A stretch of 19,845 nucleotides of DNA from Bondarzewia mesenterica (taxonomy: Eukaryota > Basidiomycota > Agaricomycetes > Russulales > Bondarzewiaceae): assembly GCA_004802705.1 (NCBI GenBank), contig SGPL01000548.1, positions 1 to 19,845 on the forward strand. The letters are read 5' to 3'. Under the pieces are notes generated by a model, which was not told the DNA's origin, searched no databases, and saw nothing but the letters and a program-made list of their open reading frames with translations. A program made the position numbers and the translations under genes. How positions within the stretch are numbered: the first letter of the stretch is position 1; each line of letters opens with the position of its first letter. Positions 9,501 to 19,742 of this stretch are shown piece by piece.

Positions 9501-10234
9501 TCCTCGCAGCAGTTGATGATATCGTCCAGCCCTTTTCTCTTCCCAAATACCAACACACTGTATTTGAGTCACCACCAGCCACGCCTACCCCACGGACCGA
9601 CCGTCGACAGCAGCCCGGGAGTGGCACCGCTTCATCAGTACTCGGCAACAGCGAGCGCCCATCACTACATATGGAGGTAGTCAATGATGACGATGAGGAC
9701 ATGGAAGAGGTGTTGCCTGCACCTCTGCAGCCGATGGATGGAGCTCCAAAAACCATGGCAGAACTTGCGGCTCTGCACGCTTCTCGGATTGACGTGGCTG
9801 GGCCAAGAGCTTGGTCGACCGCCGCGCTCGGCCCAGAGCAGCAACCTACAAATGCGGAGGATGATGACTATCGACCCATGCCCTCCGCATCGAATGAGAG
9901 ATCCATTCAATCGTTCTCGCTTGGTGGAAGACTCGTTGAAGGTTCTCGAAATAGTACACCTTCAAGAGCGAAGCGGACAGCATCGAACACCGCCAGGAGC
10001 AGCGGCAAGAAAGGCAAGGGCAGAAAGAGACTCAGGGACGACAGCGACAACGGACAATCCGACATAGAGCAGGAGTCGGATGAACCTCCACCCACGAAGC
10101 GCACAAGGGCGAGGGCGTCAATACCAGCCCTTGCTTCCGATCGAGTTCTGCGCAGTCGTCGGGACAAGTCTGCTGCCCAGCTTCAGCAAGAGAAAGAGCA
10201 AGAAGAAGCTTACCGTAGGGCTGTCGCACACTAA
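6548..10234 (+). CDS. RAD4: Rad4/XPC nucleotide-excision-repair protein (11 exons, frameshift in exon 1)
   Basis: Exons: 6548-6763, 6824-6947, 7032-7755, 7845-8200, 8265-8356, 8410-8740, 8810-8891, 8959-9014, 9076-9162, 9226-9417, 9488-10234. They total 3007 bases; removing one A from an 8-A run in exon 1 gives 1001 aa. Rad4/XPC recognises helix-distorting DNA lesions in the nucleus and starts global-genome repair with Rad23. The transglutaminase-like fold spans about residues 113-473 (QLFTSLCRALGIPARLVVSL; FWTEVFSRADARWLPVDPIR), interrupted by a Lys/Glu-rich insert of about 110 residues. BHD1 (about 500-555: FRGEPVYPRS, LKTAENWMRRGR), BHD2 (about 555-615: LVKQRAVTIGRK, GLYAERQTELYMP) and BHD3 (about 613-690: PKNDFGNIDLYVP, FEFKKRRAFPVI) follow. 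The C-terminal 250 residues are low-complexity with basic, NLS-like runs. The N-terminus is acidic. Every exon junction agrees in phase. Confidence 0.93.
6739..6746 (+). other. 8-A homopolymer frameshift in RAD4 exon 1
   Basis: As written, the frame from the ATG at 6548 hits TGA at 6749-6751 directly after eight A bases. With seven A bases the reading continues VRKKDEDKEQ. It then joins across intron 1 (6764-6823, GTGCGT...ACAG) to RTGAISHAERLVR, a conserved part of the protein. Either the assembly miscounted the run or this allele is broken. Confidence 0.8.
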
Positions 10235-10358
10235 TATCTGACCGTACTTTTTTTTGCAGAGATATCATCGCTTTTGGCGGAGAGCAGCTTGGCTCTACCT
10301 ACTTCCTTTAATCTGCGTGTAATCTATCTCTATGTATTCTGGAAAAGAAGCCCATCGT

Positions 10359-12498
<2,140 letters not shown>

Positions 12499-13287
12499 GT
12501 CGTTGAACAAATGACGGGGATAAAAATTGAGAGACTCCGCGTCTGCGTTTATACTAGTGAAAATAGTAGTGATGAGCAAGGTTAGATTTGGTCGCGATCT
12601 TTATCAGCAGACAGAAGCACACGGGACCGAGACAGAGGCCAGATTTGAAAGGACCACTGAATCTGAGAGTTGCGAGGCAGCCCCTGACCAGAGCCTGGTT
12701 GTGGGAGCAGAAACCCGGAAACAAACAGAGAAAAAGGACGAAGAGAAGAAATTTGGCTTGAGATGATTTCCAAGGCAGGTAGGCTATCAAATGCGAGCTG
12801 GCAGCATTCGCTGCCACTGGGTAGACGCTGGAGAAACTGTAGCGGAGTCTGAACGAGACTGAAGGGCGTCTGTGGTTATATAGTAACACACCGTTCCTCT
12901 CCACCTCGTTATTTTATGACTGGCGGACTCTGACCGGCTTTTGCATTTCGCCAATACGTTTGTCGGCAAATCGACCCTAATCACAATCTTCGTGTGCGGT
13001 CAAGACCCTCGCCACTCCTCCGCGTTCACTCTTCTGGATTAAATTTGGTCTTGTTCTGTCAGCGGCTTCCGTATTCCAGCCACCAGTTACTTATCCTCTT
13101 CCTTCCCGGTTGCTTTCGCACACCACCCGTCTCTTTCGTTTTCTTCTCAGTCCGTCCCCTCTCCAGACATGGATTCCTCCTCACCCTGTGTTTCTTTCAG
13201 TGCGTCGTTACATACACCGTATTCACATCTATAGGCTAACCCAGCGTGATGACACGCAGTCGGCATCGTGGATTTCTCAGAAAATGT
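12499..13287. promoter_or_regulatory. Divergent intergenic region between TRM61 and PAS gene
   Basis: These 789 bases separate the two start codons. A TATA-like TATAAA on the minus strand (TTTATA, 12548-12553) lies about 50 bases upstream of the TRM61 ATG. The right part (about 13010-13200) is C/T-rich, typical of transcription start regions and leaders in fungi, and would serve the PAS gene. A 116-codon minus-strand frame (12554-12904) crosses the left part without any motif and is not called a gene. Confidence 0.5.
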
Positions 13288-14696
13288 ATGATCTTCGTCT
13301 CATATCCCGCTCTAAGCTCGTCAATCCTCAGACTTGAGATTACCCCAGGCTCGCTGGGTTTTCTTGACGGAATCTGTAAGTGACCTGCTGGGTGAGGATT
13401 CATCATATTTTTCCCGTGTTGGTCCCCAATTCATACTTTCTAGGCTATGAGCCACACGAACTCGTGGGCACGCCCTCTCTCGATCTCGTCCATCCTGACG
13501 AGTTTCCTCAAGTCAAGCTGCTGCACTAGTAAAGTTTTCATTGGCTCTTCTCTTCACCCTCACTACAAGCTGATCGCTTTATACAGTGACACAATACGAC
13601 AAGACAAGGCTGCTGTCCTGGCGTATCTGCGTATGAAGCACAAAGACCCATACAAAGGCTATGTCCTCTGCGCAATAGTGGGTAATCGCATTTCTGCTCA
13701 TGACTCACAGCTAATCACGCCATCGCAGTCACGGACTGTCGCTCACAACGTCTTGGTCGGCAGTGTGTCATTCGCCGCTATGGGTCCAAAGGCCATGCAC
13801 AACGCCTCGACGGCTCAGGAGGTCACTATTATTACGCCATCGGCCGCGAACTTTGAATTCAGAGTAAGCGCCCGCGGGATGAGGCTTGAGGTTCCATGTG
13901 CGGGACTTACTGATGTTTCTGCTGCCAGCGATGGAACGACCCATCTCCAATGCCACCAAGTCCCATACAGGCCCCTCTTCTGCCAGCTTCACTCTCGCCA
14001 GAACCAGAGTCTCCGGGACCTTCAGTTGCCTCAACGGCCGAAGACGACACGAGCAAAGGGGTATCGAACGAGGATGATGACGATGACGGGGAAAGGGATA
14101 AAAGTGCTACCCCAGAACCACCTACGAGTCAACAGAAGGCCATTAGTTTCGACCCGTTACCCAAACAGTCCATAAGAACTGCCTTAATCCTCGACCGCTT
14201 CTCTCTGAGTTGTCCGATCATCTATTGCTCTAATGACAGTTTTCTTTCCACGACGGCTGTCATGGGCCGCAGCTTCTTTGACTTCGTCGCGAAGAAGGAC
14301 GAAGAACTGGTCCGCAGTTGGATAGATGCTGTCAAGGGATGGGGCGTCAACGAGCGAGGACAGCCCAGTGATGGTGGCTTTGGCTTCGGCAAGTTCATGT
14401 TGTGCTTACAGGGCAGAGATTCCAGGTATAGAACTTGCTTTCGACGTCCAACATGCGACTCACACATCGATTGCAGTGACCGACACCCTGATCCGCCTCC
14501 GTCGCGCCGTGACCGCCACGGCGCCCACGGTAGCAGAGGTTCCGCATCTCGATCACATTCACACAGCGCCGCTCCTGCGCCCTCGCGACCTCGTTTGCGC
14601 AACCGCGGATCGTCTAATAATCAAGAACTGGCCGTCGACTCCATCTTCTCTGCTCACTCTGACGGCCTTATGGTCATCCTCCGACACGCATCATAG
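13288..14696 (+). CDS. PAS-domain protein of unknown function (6 exons)
   Basis: Exons: 13288-13375, 13444-13528, 13587-13677, 13729-13863, 13929-14425, 14477-14696 (1116 bases, 371 aa, phases consistent). The first PAS domain covers about residues 8-90 and shows SLGFLDGICYEPHELVG, LDLVHPDEFPQVKLLHY and LRMKHKDPYKGYVLC, the usual PAS core plus PAC-like strand. A probable second PAS domain lies at about 221-275 (RFSLSCPIIYCSNDSF, VMGRSFFDFVAKKDEE). Between them is a Pro/Ser/Asp-rich linker; after it come an Arg/Ser/His-rich tail and the end VDSIFSAHSDGLMVILRHAS. No LOV flavin-binding Cys motif, GATA zinc finger, kinase or other output domain is visible. It could be a sensor or adaptor in light, redox or oxygen signalling. 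ATG 13288 is the first in frame after a stop. Intron 5 (14426-14476) is 51 bases without an in-frame stop. Confidence 0.82.
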
Positions 14697-14943
14697 CTGT
14701 CTCCTTTTCCGATTCGCATCCCGTTATCTCGCCTTTATTCCGTATTCTTGCCTTACGTTTCGTTGATCATGGTTCAATTTGGCGTGTTGTCGTTTGTGTT
14801 TGGTATGCGCCCCTTCTCTTTGGCACCCTGCTATCTTTGCTGTCGCTGAAATACCCATCAGAGCCGTCTAATCAGATACTTCTAAATAGACACCTCTCTA
14901 ACCCTGCTAGTTCCTATGCCACCCACCTCAGTATGTGACTTAC

Positions 14944-15055
14944 CTTTTTCATTGTGTATAAATAGGTTTCCTTGGCGTCTTATGAAATTCATCCCTGTTT
15001 GCGGATAAAATGACCAGGACAGGTCGTACCAGTCGATCGCCTTGATCCCATTGTT
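14944..15055 (-). pseudogene. Exon-like fragment, minus strand
   Basis: A 112-base open segment lies between a good acceptor (ATTTGCAG before 15055) and a perfect donor (G|GTAAGT after 14944). It reads NNGIKAIDWYDLSWSFYP then QTGMNFIRRQGNLFIHNEK. The residue mix looks like folded protein. No matching upstream or downstream exon could be joined, so it may be an orphan exon of a decayed gene. The family is not recognised. Confidence 0.3.
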
Positions 15056-15171
15056 CTGCAAATTTAGACATAGGGGATCCAGCACTGACTTCCTACTGCA
15101 GATCCCGGCATGGATTTCCGAATAGTGGCGCCCTAGTCCATGCGGGGAAGCGTTTCGCCCGAGAAGGTTTC

Positions 15172-15849
15172 ATGGGCGCTGCCAGACCTCGACATGTCTC
15201 TTGCATTACTTATTGGAGGAGATGGAGGATATCAGCCCTATATCAATGGCGACGCGCTCGAGCTTGCTACCGGATTCGATGGTCTCATTTTTCCTTCTCA
15301 ACAATTGGCAATCTGAACAACTTGGAAGATGTATTTGTGAGTTACTTTATGATTTCGTCCTATGCCAGTACAAACACTGACGATGCTCGATTTGCTGCTC
15401 TGAGACTAGTCTCACCGGAGTCTTTTGGGTGTACAGACACTGTGATGTACCTGAATGTCCAGCCTGAGACGATTGTCGACGAGCTTATTGTCAAAGGCGG
15501 AAGAAGTCTGACGAACATGGTAGTCAAGAGCATTTTCTACGATTCTTCATTGGCATCCAGGTGCTCGTTGATCGTACGTCTGTTTAGGTCGACGAGTATA
15601 CGGGGAACTCCTTCGGTTGAGTACGATCCAGAACATGCACGACACCGTAGTATCACGTCACTACTACTTGGATCTGGCAGCCAGATATTGACCTGTATGC
15701 CAACGCAGGTATGTAGTATGATGTTCGATACTGTTTGGCCCCAGACGAACTGCGGAGTTCCGCAAGATGGTGCTATAAGTCTGCCTCTGGCGGTCTGTGG
15801 ACGGTTCTGCGATTTCGCAGAGGTCCTCCTTCACCCACCGGCGCATTAA
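15172..15849 (+). CDS. Hypothetical open frame, 225 codons, uncertain
   Basis: This is the longest uninterrupted frame in the 14.7-16.9 kb gap, from ATG 15172 to TAA at 15847-15849. The N-terminal third looks like out-of-frame sequence (many Arg, Trp, Cys), while the middle (TDTVMYLNVQPETIVDELIV) looks protein-like. No domain is recognised. It may be a chance frame over a decayed gene or contain true exons in part. No function is proposed. Confidence 0.2.
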   Translation: MGAARPRHVSCITYWRRWRISALYQWRRARACYRIRWSHFSFSTIGNLNNLEDVFVSYFMISSYASTNTDDARFAALRLVSPESFGCTDTVMYLNVQPETIVDELIVKGGRSLTNMVVKSIFYDSSLASRCSLIVRLFRSTSIRGTPSVEYDPEHARHRSITSLLLGSGSQILTCMPTQVCSMMFDTVWPQTNCGVPQDGAISLPLAVCGRFCDFAEVLLHPPAH

Positions 15850-16368
15850 CAACACCGGAGGACAGGAGATGATGTTTGGTGCAGGAGGCAGTTCAACGTT
15901 CAACCCTCGTTATATCCTGTCCGGGCTTCGAACAGCACCCGACACCTACGAGTCTGGAAAGTCTCTCATATTGGATATAGGCTCGGGGATACTCTCGGTG
16001 ATATCGAAGCCAGAAAGGTATCAAGTTGGTTGAGATCAAATTATTTCAGTTATTGGGCGGTGAATGAGCTCGTCCCATGAGCATTGAATACTGAATATCG
16101 AACGGTCGGAACGGCACCCAGGACAAGTTGCGCCGCTTCACCACGCTCCCTACTCCTTCGATTAGGCGAGACATGACCCTGCATGCGCAGTGAACTACTA
16201 GTGGATTTCAAGCTCTCTCCTTCCCGTGCATTCTTCCCGCTCGCGTCGCTCTTTCATGTGATAGTTGTACAAGAACCTATTGAGAACCTACCTTCAAACT
16301 CAGGCCTCATGCATACACGCTATCGATAGCATGGCGGTGAGAAAAAATGCACAGATTGGTAACTTACA

Positions 16369-16705
16369 ATGGATGCGAAGAGATCAGAGGCGTTCAGGGC
16401 CGAGTTGAATGTGCCTGCATTGTTCCCGGGTAGGCTCAATGGCTCGAACTTAAATAATTACTTTCAAATTGAGAAATGCGAAGCACTATTGAATACCAAC
16501 AGCCCTCAGATTCAAACAGACTTGAACAAGCTTGAGGGCCAAAGGTGATGACGTTTTGTGCGGTTTTACATGAGTTGTAAGTACTACTACCTCAACGTCA
16601 AGCCACAATGGATCCAATAATTTCATGATCAACCACAGGATGACCTCCGAAACGGAAGAAGCTGGACACTTTCGGGAAGCCCCACGGTCAGAAAATGGTT
16701 CATGA
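16369..16705 (+). CDS. Candidate small protein, two exons, uncertain
   Basis: From ATG 16369 a 59-codon frame ends at TGA 16546-16548. It starts MDAKRSEAFRAELNVPALFP and contains FQIEKCEALLNTNSPQIQ, a balanced composition unlike random sequence. A GT donor (16545) just before the stop could join to an AG acceptor (16638), giving exons 16369-16544 and 16639-16705 and about 80 aa. The end of the model lies about 210 bases before the MtnB start, so it could also be a transcript leader or remnant. No domain is recognised. Low confidence. Confidence 0.25.
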
Positions 16706-16915
16706 GAAGGGAGTTGTTCTTGCCCAGACCACACAGTGCATATTCAATTGCTGCGATATAGATGGAGTCATTATCAGTGGTCCCAAGCTGGGTTTCCGGG
16801 GTCTTGCTTGCCTCGGGAACAGGGTCGGCCATATGATTGATATTTTCGAATCTTTTCGGACGTTCGAACGCTCATCAATCATCTGTATATACCTTCAAAA
16901 ACATCAATCCAACTT

Positions 16916-17976
16916 ATGTCTACTGACAACAGAGGAGACGCTCTGGTGACATCCGATGATCCATTGCATGCAAGAGGTTTTCTTCACAGTCTTCTAATTG
17001 AGACTAACCAATCTCCAGCCTGCAAACCTGATCCCCGAGCTGTGCAAAGGTTTTTATCATTTAGGATGGGTGACAGGTACCGGAGGTGGTATAAGCATCC
17101 GACTCGAGTGAGCCGTTCTAGATTTTTATACGATGGGATGCTCCGCTAATCATGGGCATTTGCCAGTGGTAAAGTATACATTGCACCCTCTGGAGTACAG
17201 AAGGAACGGATACAACCGGGTCACATCTTCGTGCTACCGTATCTCCAAACACTAACCCCCGACAACGATCGAAAGTTCTTGCGCCGGCCAAAGCTGAGCC
17301 TCAAGGAGTCTGCCTGCACCCCACTCTTCTGGAATGCTTTTGACTTGAGGTCAGCTGGAAGCTGCATCCACACGCACTCTCAGAACGCCGTGATGGCCAC
17401 CCTTCTTTGGTCCGGTCCCGTTTTTAAAATATCTCATCAGGTGCGTCGTTTTTTCTCATGCTGTCTTTTGAGGTCCGGCTTATATGTACCTCGAAACGTC
17501 CGCAGGAGGTACGCCTTTGATCTTGGAGCACCAGGAGCCGAGGTTGTTGAGCTCTCATCTCGCTTCTAGATGATCAAGGGTGTTCGTGTTGGTGGTACTG
17601 GGAAAGCGTTATCGTACCTCGACACGCTTGAAGTTCCGATTATAGAGAACACCCCAAACGAGGAAGATCTGAAGGATAGCATGGCAGAAGCCATGGTCAA
17701 GTATCCCCATGCTGCGGGGGTCCTCGTCCGCCGGCACGGTGTATACGTGTGGGGTACGTAGCAGTAGCTAACTTTAGCATTCATTTAGGAGGAGAGCTCA
17801 CGACATAACACAGGGAGTGATTGGGAGAAGGCAAAAACTCAGACCGAGGTCATATTATTTTCCCTTCCCGTTACAGATCTTTGATCGTTGATGATTAGTA
17901 TTTGTAGTGCCTTGACTACCTCTTCGAGATCGGTGTCCGCATGAAATTAGCTGGGCTGTCTGTGGTGGCGGAATAA
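16916..17976 (+). CDS. MDE1: Methylthioribulose-1-phosphate dehydratase (MtnB/Mde1/APIP family), 7 exons incl. 3-nt microexon
   Basis: Exons: 16916-16969, 17019-17107, 17167-17440, 17506-17508, 17570-17753, 17814-17848, 17908-17976 (708 bases, 235 aa). The enzyme dehydrates 5-methylthioribulose-1-phosphate in the cytosolic methionine salvage pathway. It is a zinc enzyme of the class II aldolase/adducin fold. The start has [17 protein letters not shown], then [13 protein letters not shown] and [15 protein letters not shown]. Cys98 ([10 protein letters not shown]), His116 and His118 (CIHTHSQ), Glu140 (HQEMIKGV) and His196 (RRHGVYVWG) match human APIP Cys97, His115/117, Glu139 and His195 with a constant offset of one. 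Intron 1 is GC-AG (donor GCAAGA, CTAAC branch). Glu140 is encoded by a 3-base exon. The C-terminus ([16 protein letters not shown]) ends as expected for the family. No other salvage gene lies in the window. Confidence 0.93.
16970..17018 (+). other. GC-AG intron 1 of MDE1
   Basis: The donor is CAT|GCAAGA, the acceptor CTCCAG, the length 49 bases, with a CTAAC branch site 19-23 bases before the acceptor. It joins VTSDDPLH to PANLIPELC. The alternative GT (after GCAAGAG) would put exon 2 out of frame, and an earlier GT (GTGACA) would delete conserved VTSDDPLH. Confidence 0.65.
17506..17508 (+). other. 3-nt microexon (GAG, Glu140) in MDE1
   Basis: CAG|GTGCGT (17441) begins a 65-base intron ending CGCAG at 17505. 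GAG follows, then GTACGC begins a 61-base intron ending TTCTAG at 17569, before ATGATCAAG. The product reads ISHQ-E-MIKGV. Both introns have the normal size for this genome and the exon is phase 0 on both sides. Confidence 0.75.
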
Positions 17977-18233
17977 ATGGCTGTTCCAGCAGATTCCAGC
18001 TCATACGTGCATGCCGATTAGCGCAAGACATCGGCGTGAGCGTATCGAATCGTCTTGCCCACTGATATGCGTTTTGAAGGCTAAGCATTGCACCTGTTGC
18101 TACATGCATTGACAGACCAATCAACAGATTCATCAGCTCTTTTATCAATTTTTTTCGTGCGTCACTTTTGATTGGGGGACAAATTAGAACACGGGGATGT
18201 TTTTTGTTTACATATGGGATGAGTAACAGTTTG

Positions 18234-18260
18234 CGACTGAAATTCCGAAATTTTCAGTCG
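18234..18260. repeat. 9-bp hairpin downstream of MDE1
   Basis: CGACTGAAA (18234-18242) and TTTCAGTCG (18252-18260) are perfect reverse complements around a 9-base loop. The hairpin lies about 260 bases past the MDE1 stop. It may be in a long 3' UTR or be a leftover of a small mobile element; neither can be shown here. Confidence 0.5.
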
Positions 18261-18852
18261 TGCCTTAACGCATGTACAAGCGGGCCGCTTCGGGCCACGT
18301 CGTATCTTCACTTGACCAGTCCACAGGAGTCCACTCGAATTGACAGCACTTCACAGTATAACTCGACAGCCCAGCGTGATTCCAGATCTTAGACCGAAGG
18401 GAAACAAGCCAGGCAACCACCATCTTGGGCATTTTTTTTCCGTGTTTACTTCGCACGAAGGGATTTTGAGTGAATAGGCTCGAGCAGACCCGCCATGTCA
18501 AGTCGTCCCTCACTCCCACAAGACGTCTTGTCTTATTTCCTAGTATTGCCATCGTTCTCTCATTGCGCTCTCATCTCCCCTAGGCCTGAATTTCTGCGAT
18601 CACGGTTATAAAGACTTGAGCATAGCCTACTGCCGCAGCTCACAACCGGAGAGACTTTGTTCTTGCCTTTCCCGCATACCTACCTTCCAAGCACTCTCCA
18701 TTCTCACTGTCCTCTACGGCAACCTTCGATGCCTTTGCTACCGCGGTCGNGCCTACTTTCGAGCAAGCAGATGCTTGCATCATTCAAGCCAGACCGTGTA
18801 TAGAGTGTCTCTGCCTATCACCTAAATCGCGNTTNCTGGGCGNTGAGGGGGA

Positions 18853-18860
18853 TATTTAAG
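18853..18860 (+). promoter_or_regulatory. Possible TATA box for HsbA-like gene
   Basis: TATTTAAG lies 80 bases before the presumed start codon at 18940. The spacing leaves about 50 bases of 5' leader, common for highly expressed secreted-protein genes in basidiomycetes. The match is imperfect. Confidence 0.3.
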
Positions 18861-18939
18861 CTGGCTCGCTCACAATTCGAGGTTGCTTAGTCTCTTCCTT
18901 GAAAAAAATTACTTGTTCTTTCNTGCCTTGTTCCGTAAA

Positions 18940-19742
18940 GTGAAGTTCTCTCTTTACTCGCTCTTCCTCAGCGTCGTCTTCTCCTNGACTGCTCTCGCTG
19001 CAAACACCAACNCTCAGATCTCCAATTTCGTGGAATCCCTTTCCGAGAGTCTCCATATCATTCTCNCCAATACNATTGCGCTTCAACCTTTCATTCATCT
19101 CTCCAACCCAACCCGTTTTGCTTAGTGTGATCCGTCGCTCGTCNAGTCACTCTCGTATCCACAACGACACGAGCCTCNGCGAGCAATTCAGCCAGCTGAA
19201 CACCGTCTGGAGTGCAGCTGGTAGGGATCTCGGAAGTGTCACACCGAGCGATGGATCCAACACCACCACGCCAACCAACGACAATATNTCCATCATCTTC
19301 GCCGACACTCTTTCGTACATTCTTCTCTTCTCCGTCTATTGCTTAAACGCCATGAGTTCACACTATCTCTGTCTTTTTTTCTCTACCTTCTGTCTCTTCT
19401 TTCCTTCTTCTCTTCTTCTTTTGCCACAGCCAAACCGCGACCGCNCTCTCGGTCCTCAAGGCCTCACCACGGACATGGCCTCTTCCNTACCTTCGATGNT
19501 CGCCAGCCTAGACNCGGTCGTCTCCGGCACCGTCACCAACTTCAGCANCGCGCTGCCTGGCAGATNGTTGCTCGTGCAATGCATGTACGCGTTCTCATTT
19601 CTCCCATNNTATCCCGTCTGTCCGTCTGTCTCTGAGNCTCGACTGATACTGACCTGTTCTTCCCGCGCGCAGGTTGCTCGANGCACAGCAGTTCTTTAGG
19701 AAGGAGAATATGATGCAAACCGTGGCAGCGCNCGGCTTCTGA
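18940..19742 (+). CDS. HsbA-like secreted protein, low-quality or degraded sequence
   Basis: The reading begins VKFSLYSLFLSVVFS then TALA, a clear signal peptide whose first codon is GTG (18940-18942). The body has RIHNDTSL-EQFSQLNTV, TPTNDN-SIIFADTLS, QTATALSVLK and GTVTNFS-ALPGR. The end LL-AQQFFRKENMMQTVAA and GF-stop (TGA 19740-19742) fits hydrophobic-surface-binding protein A (HsbA)-like proteins, secreted fungal proteins that bind hydrophobic surfaces. Two introns are well supported: 19315-19429 and 19585-19672. The first junction is unclear (perhaps an intron 19030-19125). Two one-base frame breaks are needed (near 19156 and near 19460), and many N bases lie inside, so sequencing error is more likely than decay. 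Family assignment is from recalled motif patterns. Confidence 0.5.

Larger units (their letters stand above)
14697..16368. other. Gene-poor stretch with exon-like remnants
   Basis: After the PAS gene there is no complete gene I can recognise for about 1.7 kb. It holds an exon-like minus-strand piece (14944-15055), a 225-codon plus-strand open frame (15172-15849) without a known motif, and a short inverted repeat CTGCGA/TCGCAG (about 15807-15820). In 15120-15325 a second plus-strand frame also looks protein-like (RGSVSPEKVSWALPDLDMSL onward) but ends at a TGA. Switching frames suggests a decayed gene, or one whose exons I could not join. Confidence 0.4.
17977..18939. other. Intergenic region right of MDE1, no recognised gene
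   Basis: This stretch holds the MDE1 3' UTR, a 9-bp hairpin (18234-18260), and a TATAAAG (18607-18613) followed by C/T-rich sequence that looks like a promoter. Downstream of that, about 18700-18820 reads SLSSTATFDAFATAV and FEQADACIIQA, which could be coding, but no ATG or exon chain was found. A 95-codon minus-strand frame (18265-18552) has no motif. Single N bases begin at about 18750. Confidence 0.4.

Noticed and set aside
10215..10259. Possible last intron of RAD4 (GTAGGG ... T-run-GCAG)
   Set aside because: The acceptor looks strong, but splicing would extend the protein into the TRM61 coding end with unrelated sequence. Ending at TAA 10232-10234 (YRRAVAH) is simpler.
12554..12904. Minus-strand 116-codon frame upstream of TRM61
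   Set aside because: No motif, and it lies where the TRM61 promoter and leader must be, including its TATA-like box.
13447..14175. Plus-strand 242-codon open frame starting at ATG 13447
   Set aside because: It starts out of frame within PAS exon 2 and runs through introns 2-4. The spliced model gives a continuous PAS domain with every junction in phase, so this frame is a by-product.
16629..16832. Minus-strand frame (MADPVPEASKTPETQL...) divergent from MDE1
   Set aside because: It is only 67 codons, starts 83 bases from the MDE1 ATG, has no motif and overlaps the second exon of another weak candidate. It cannot be supported.
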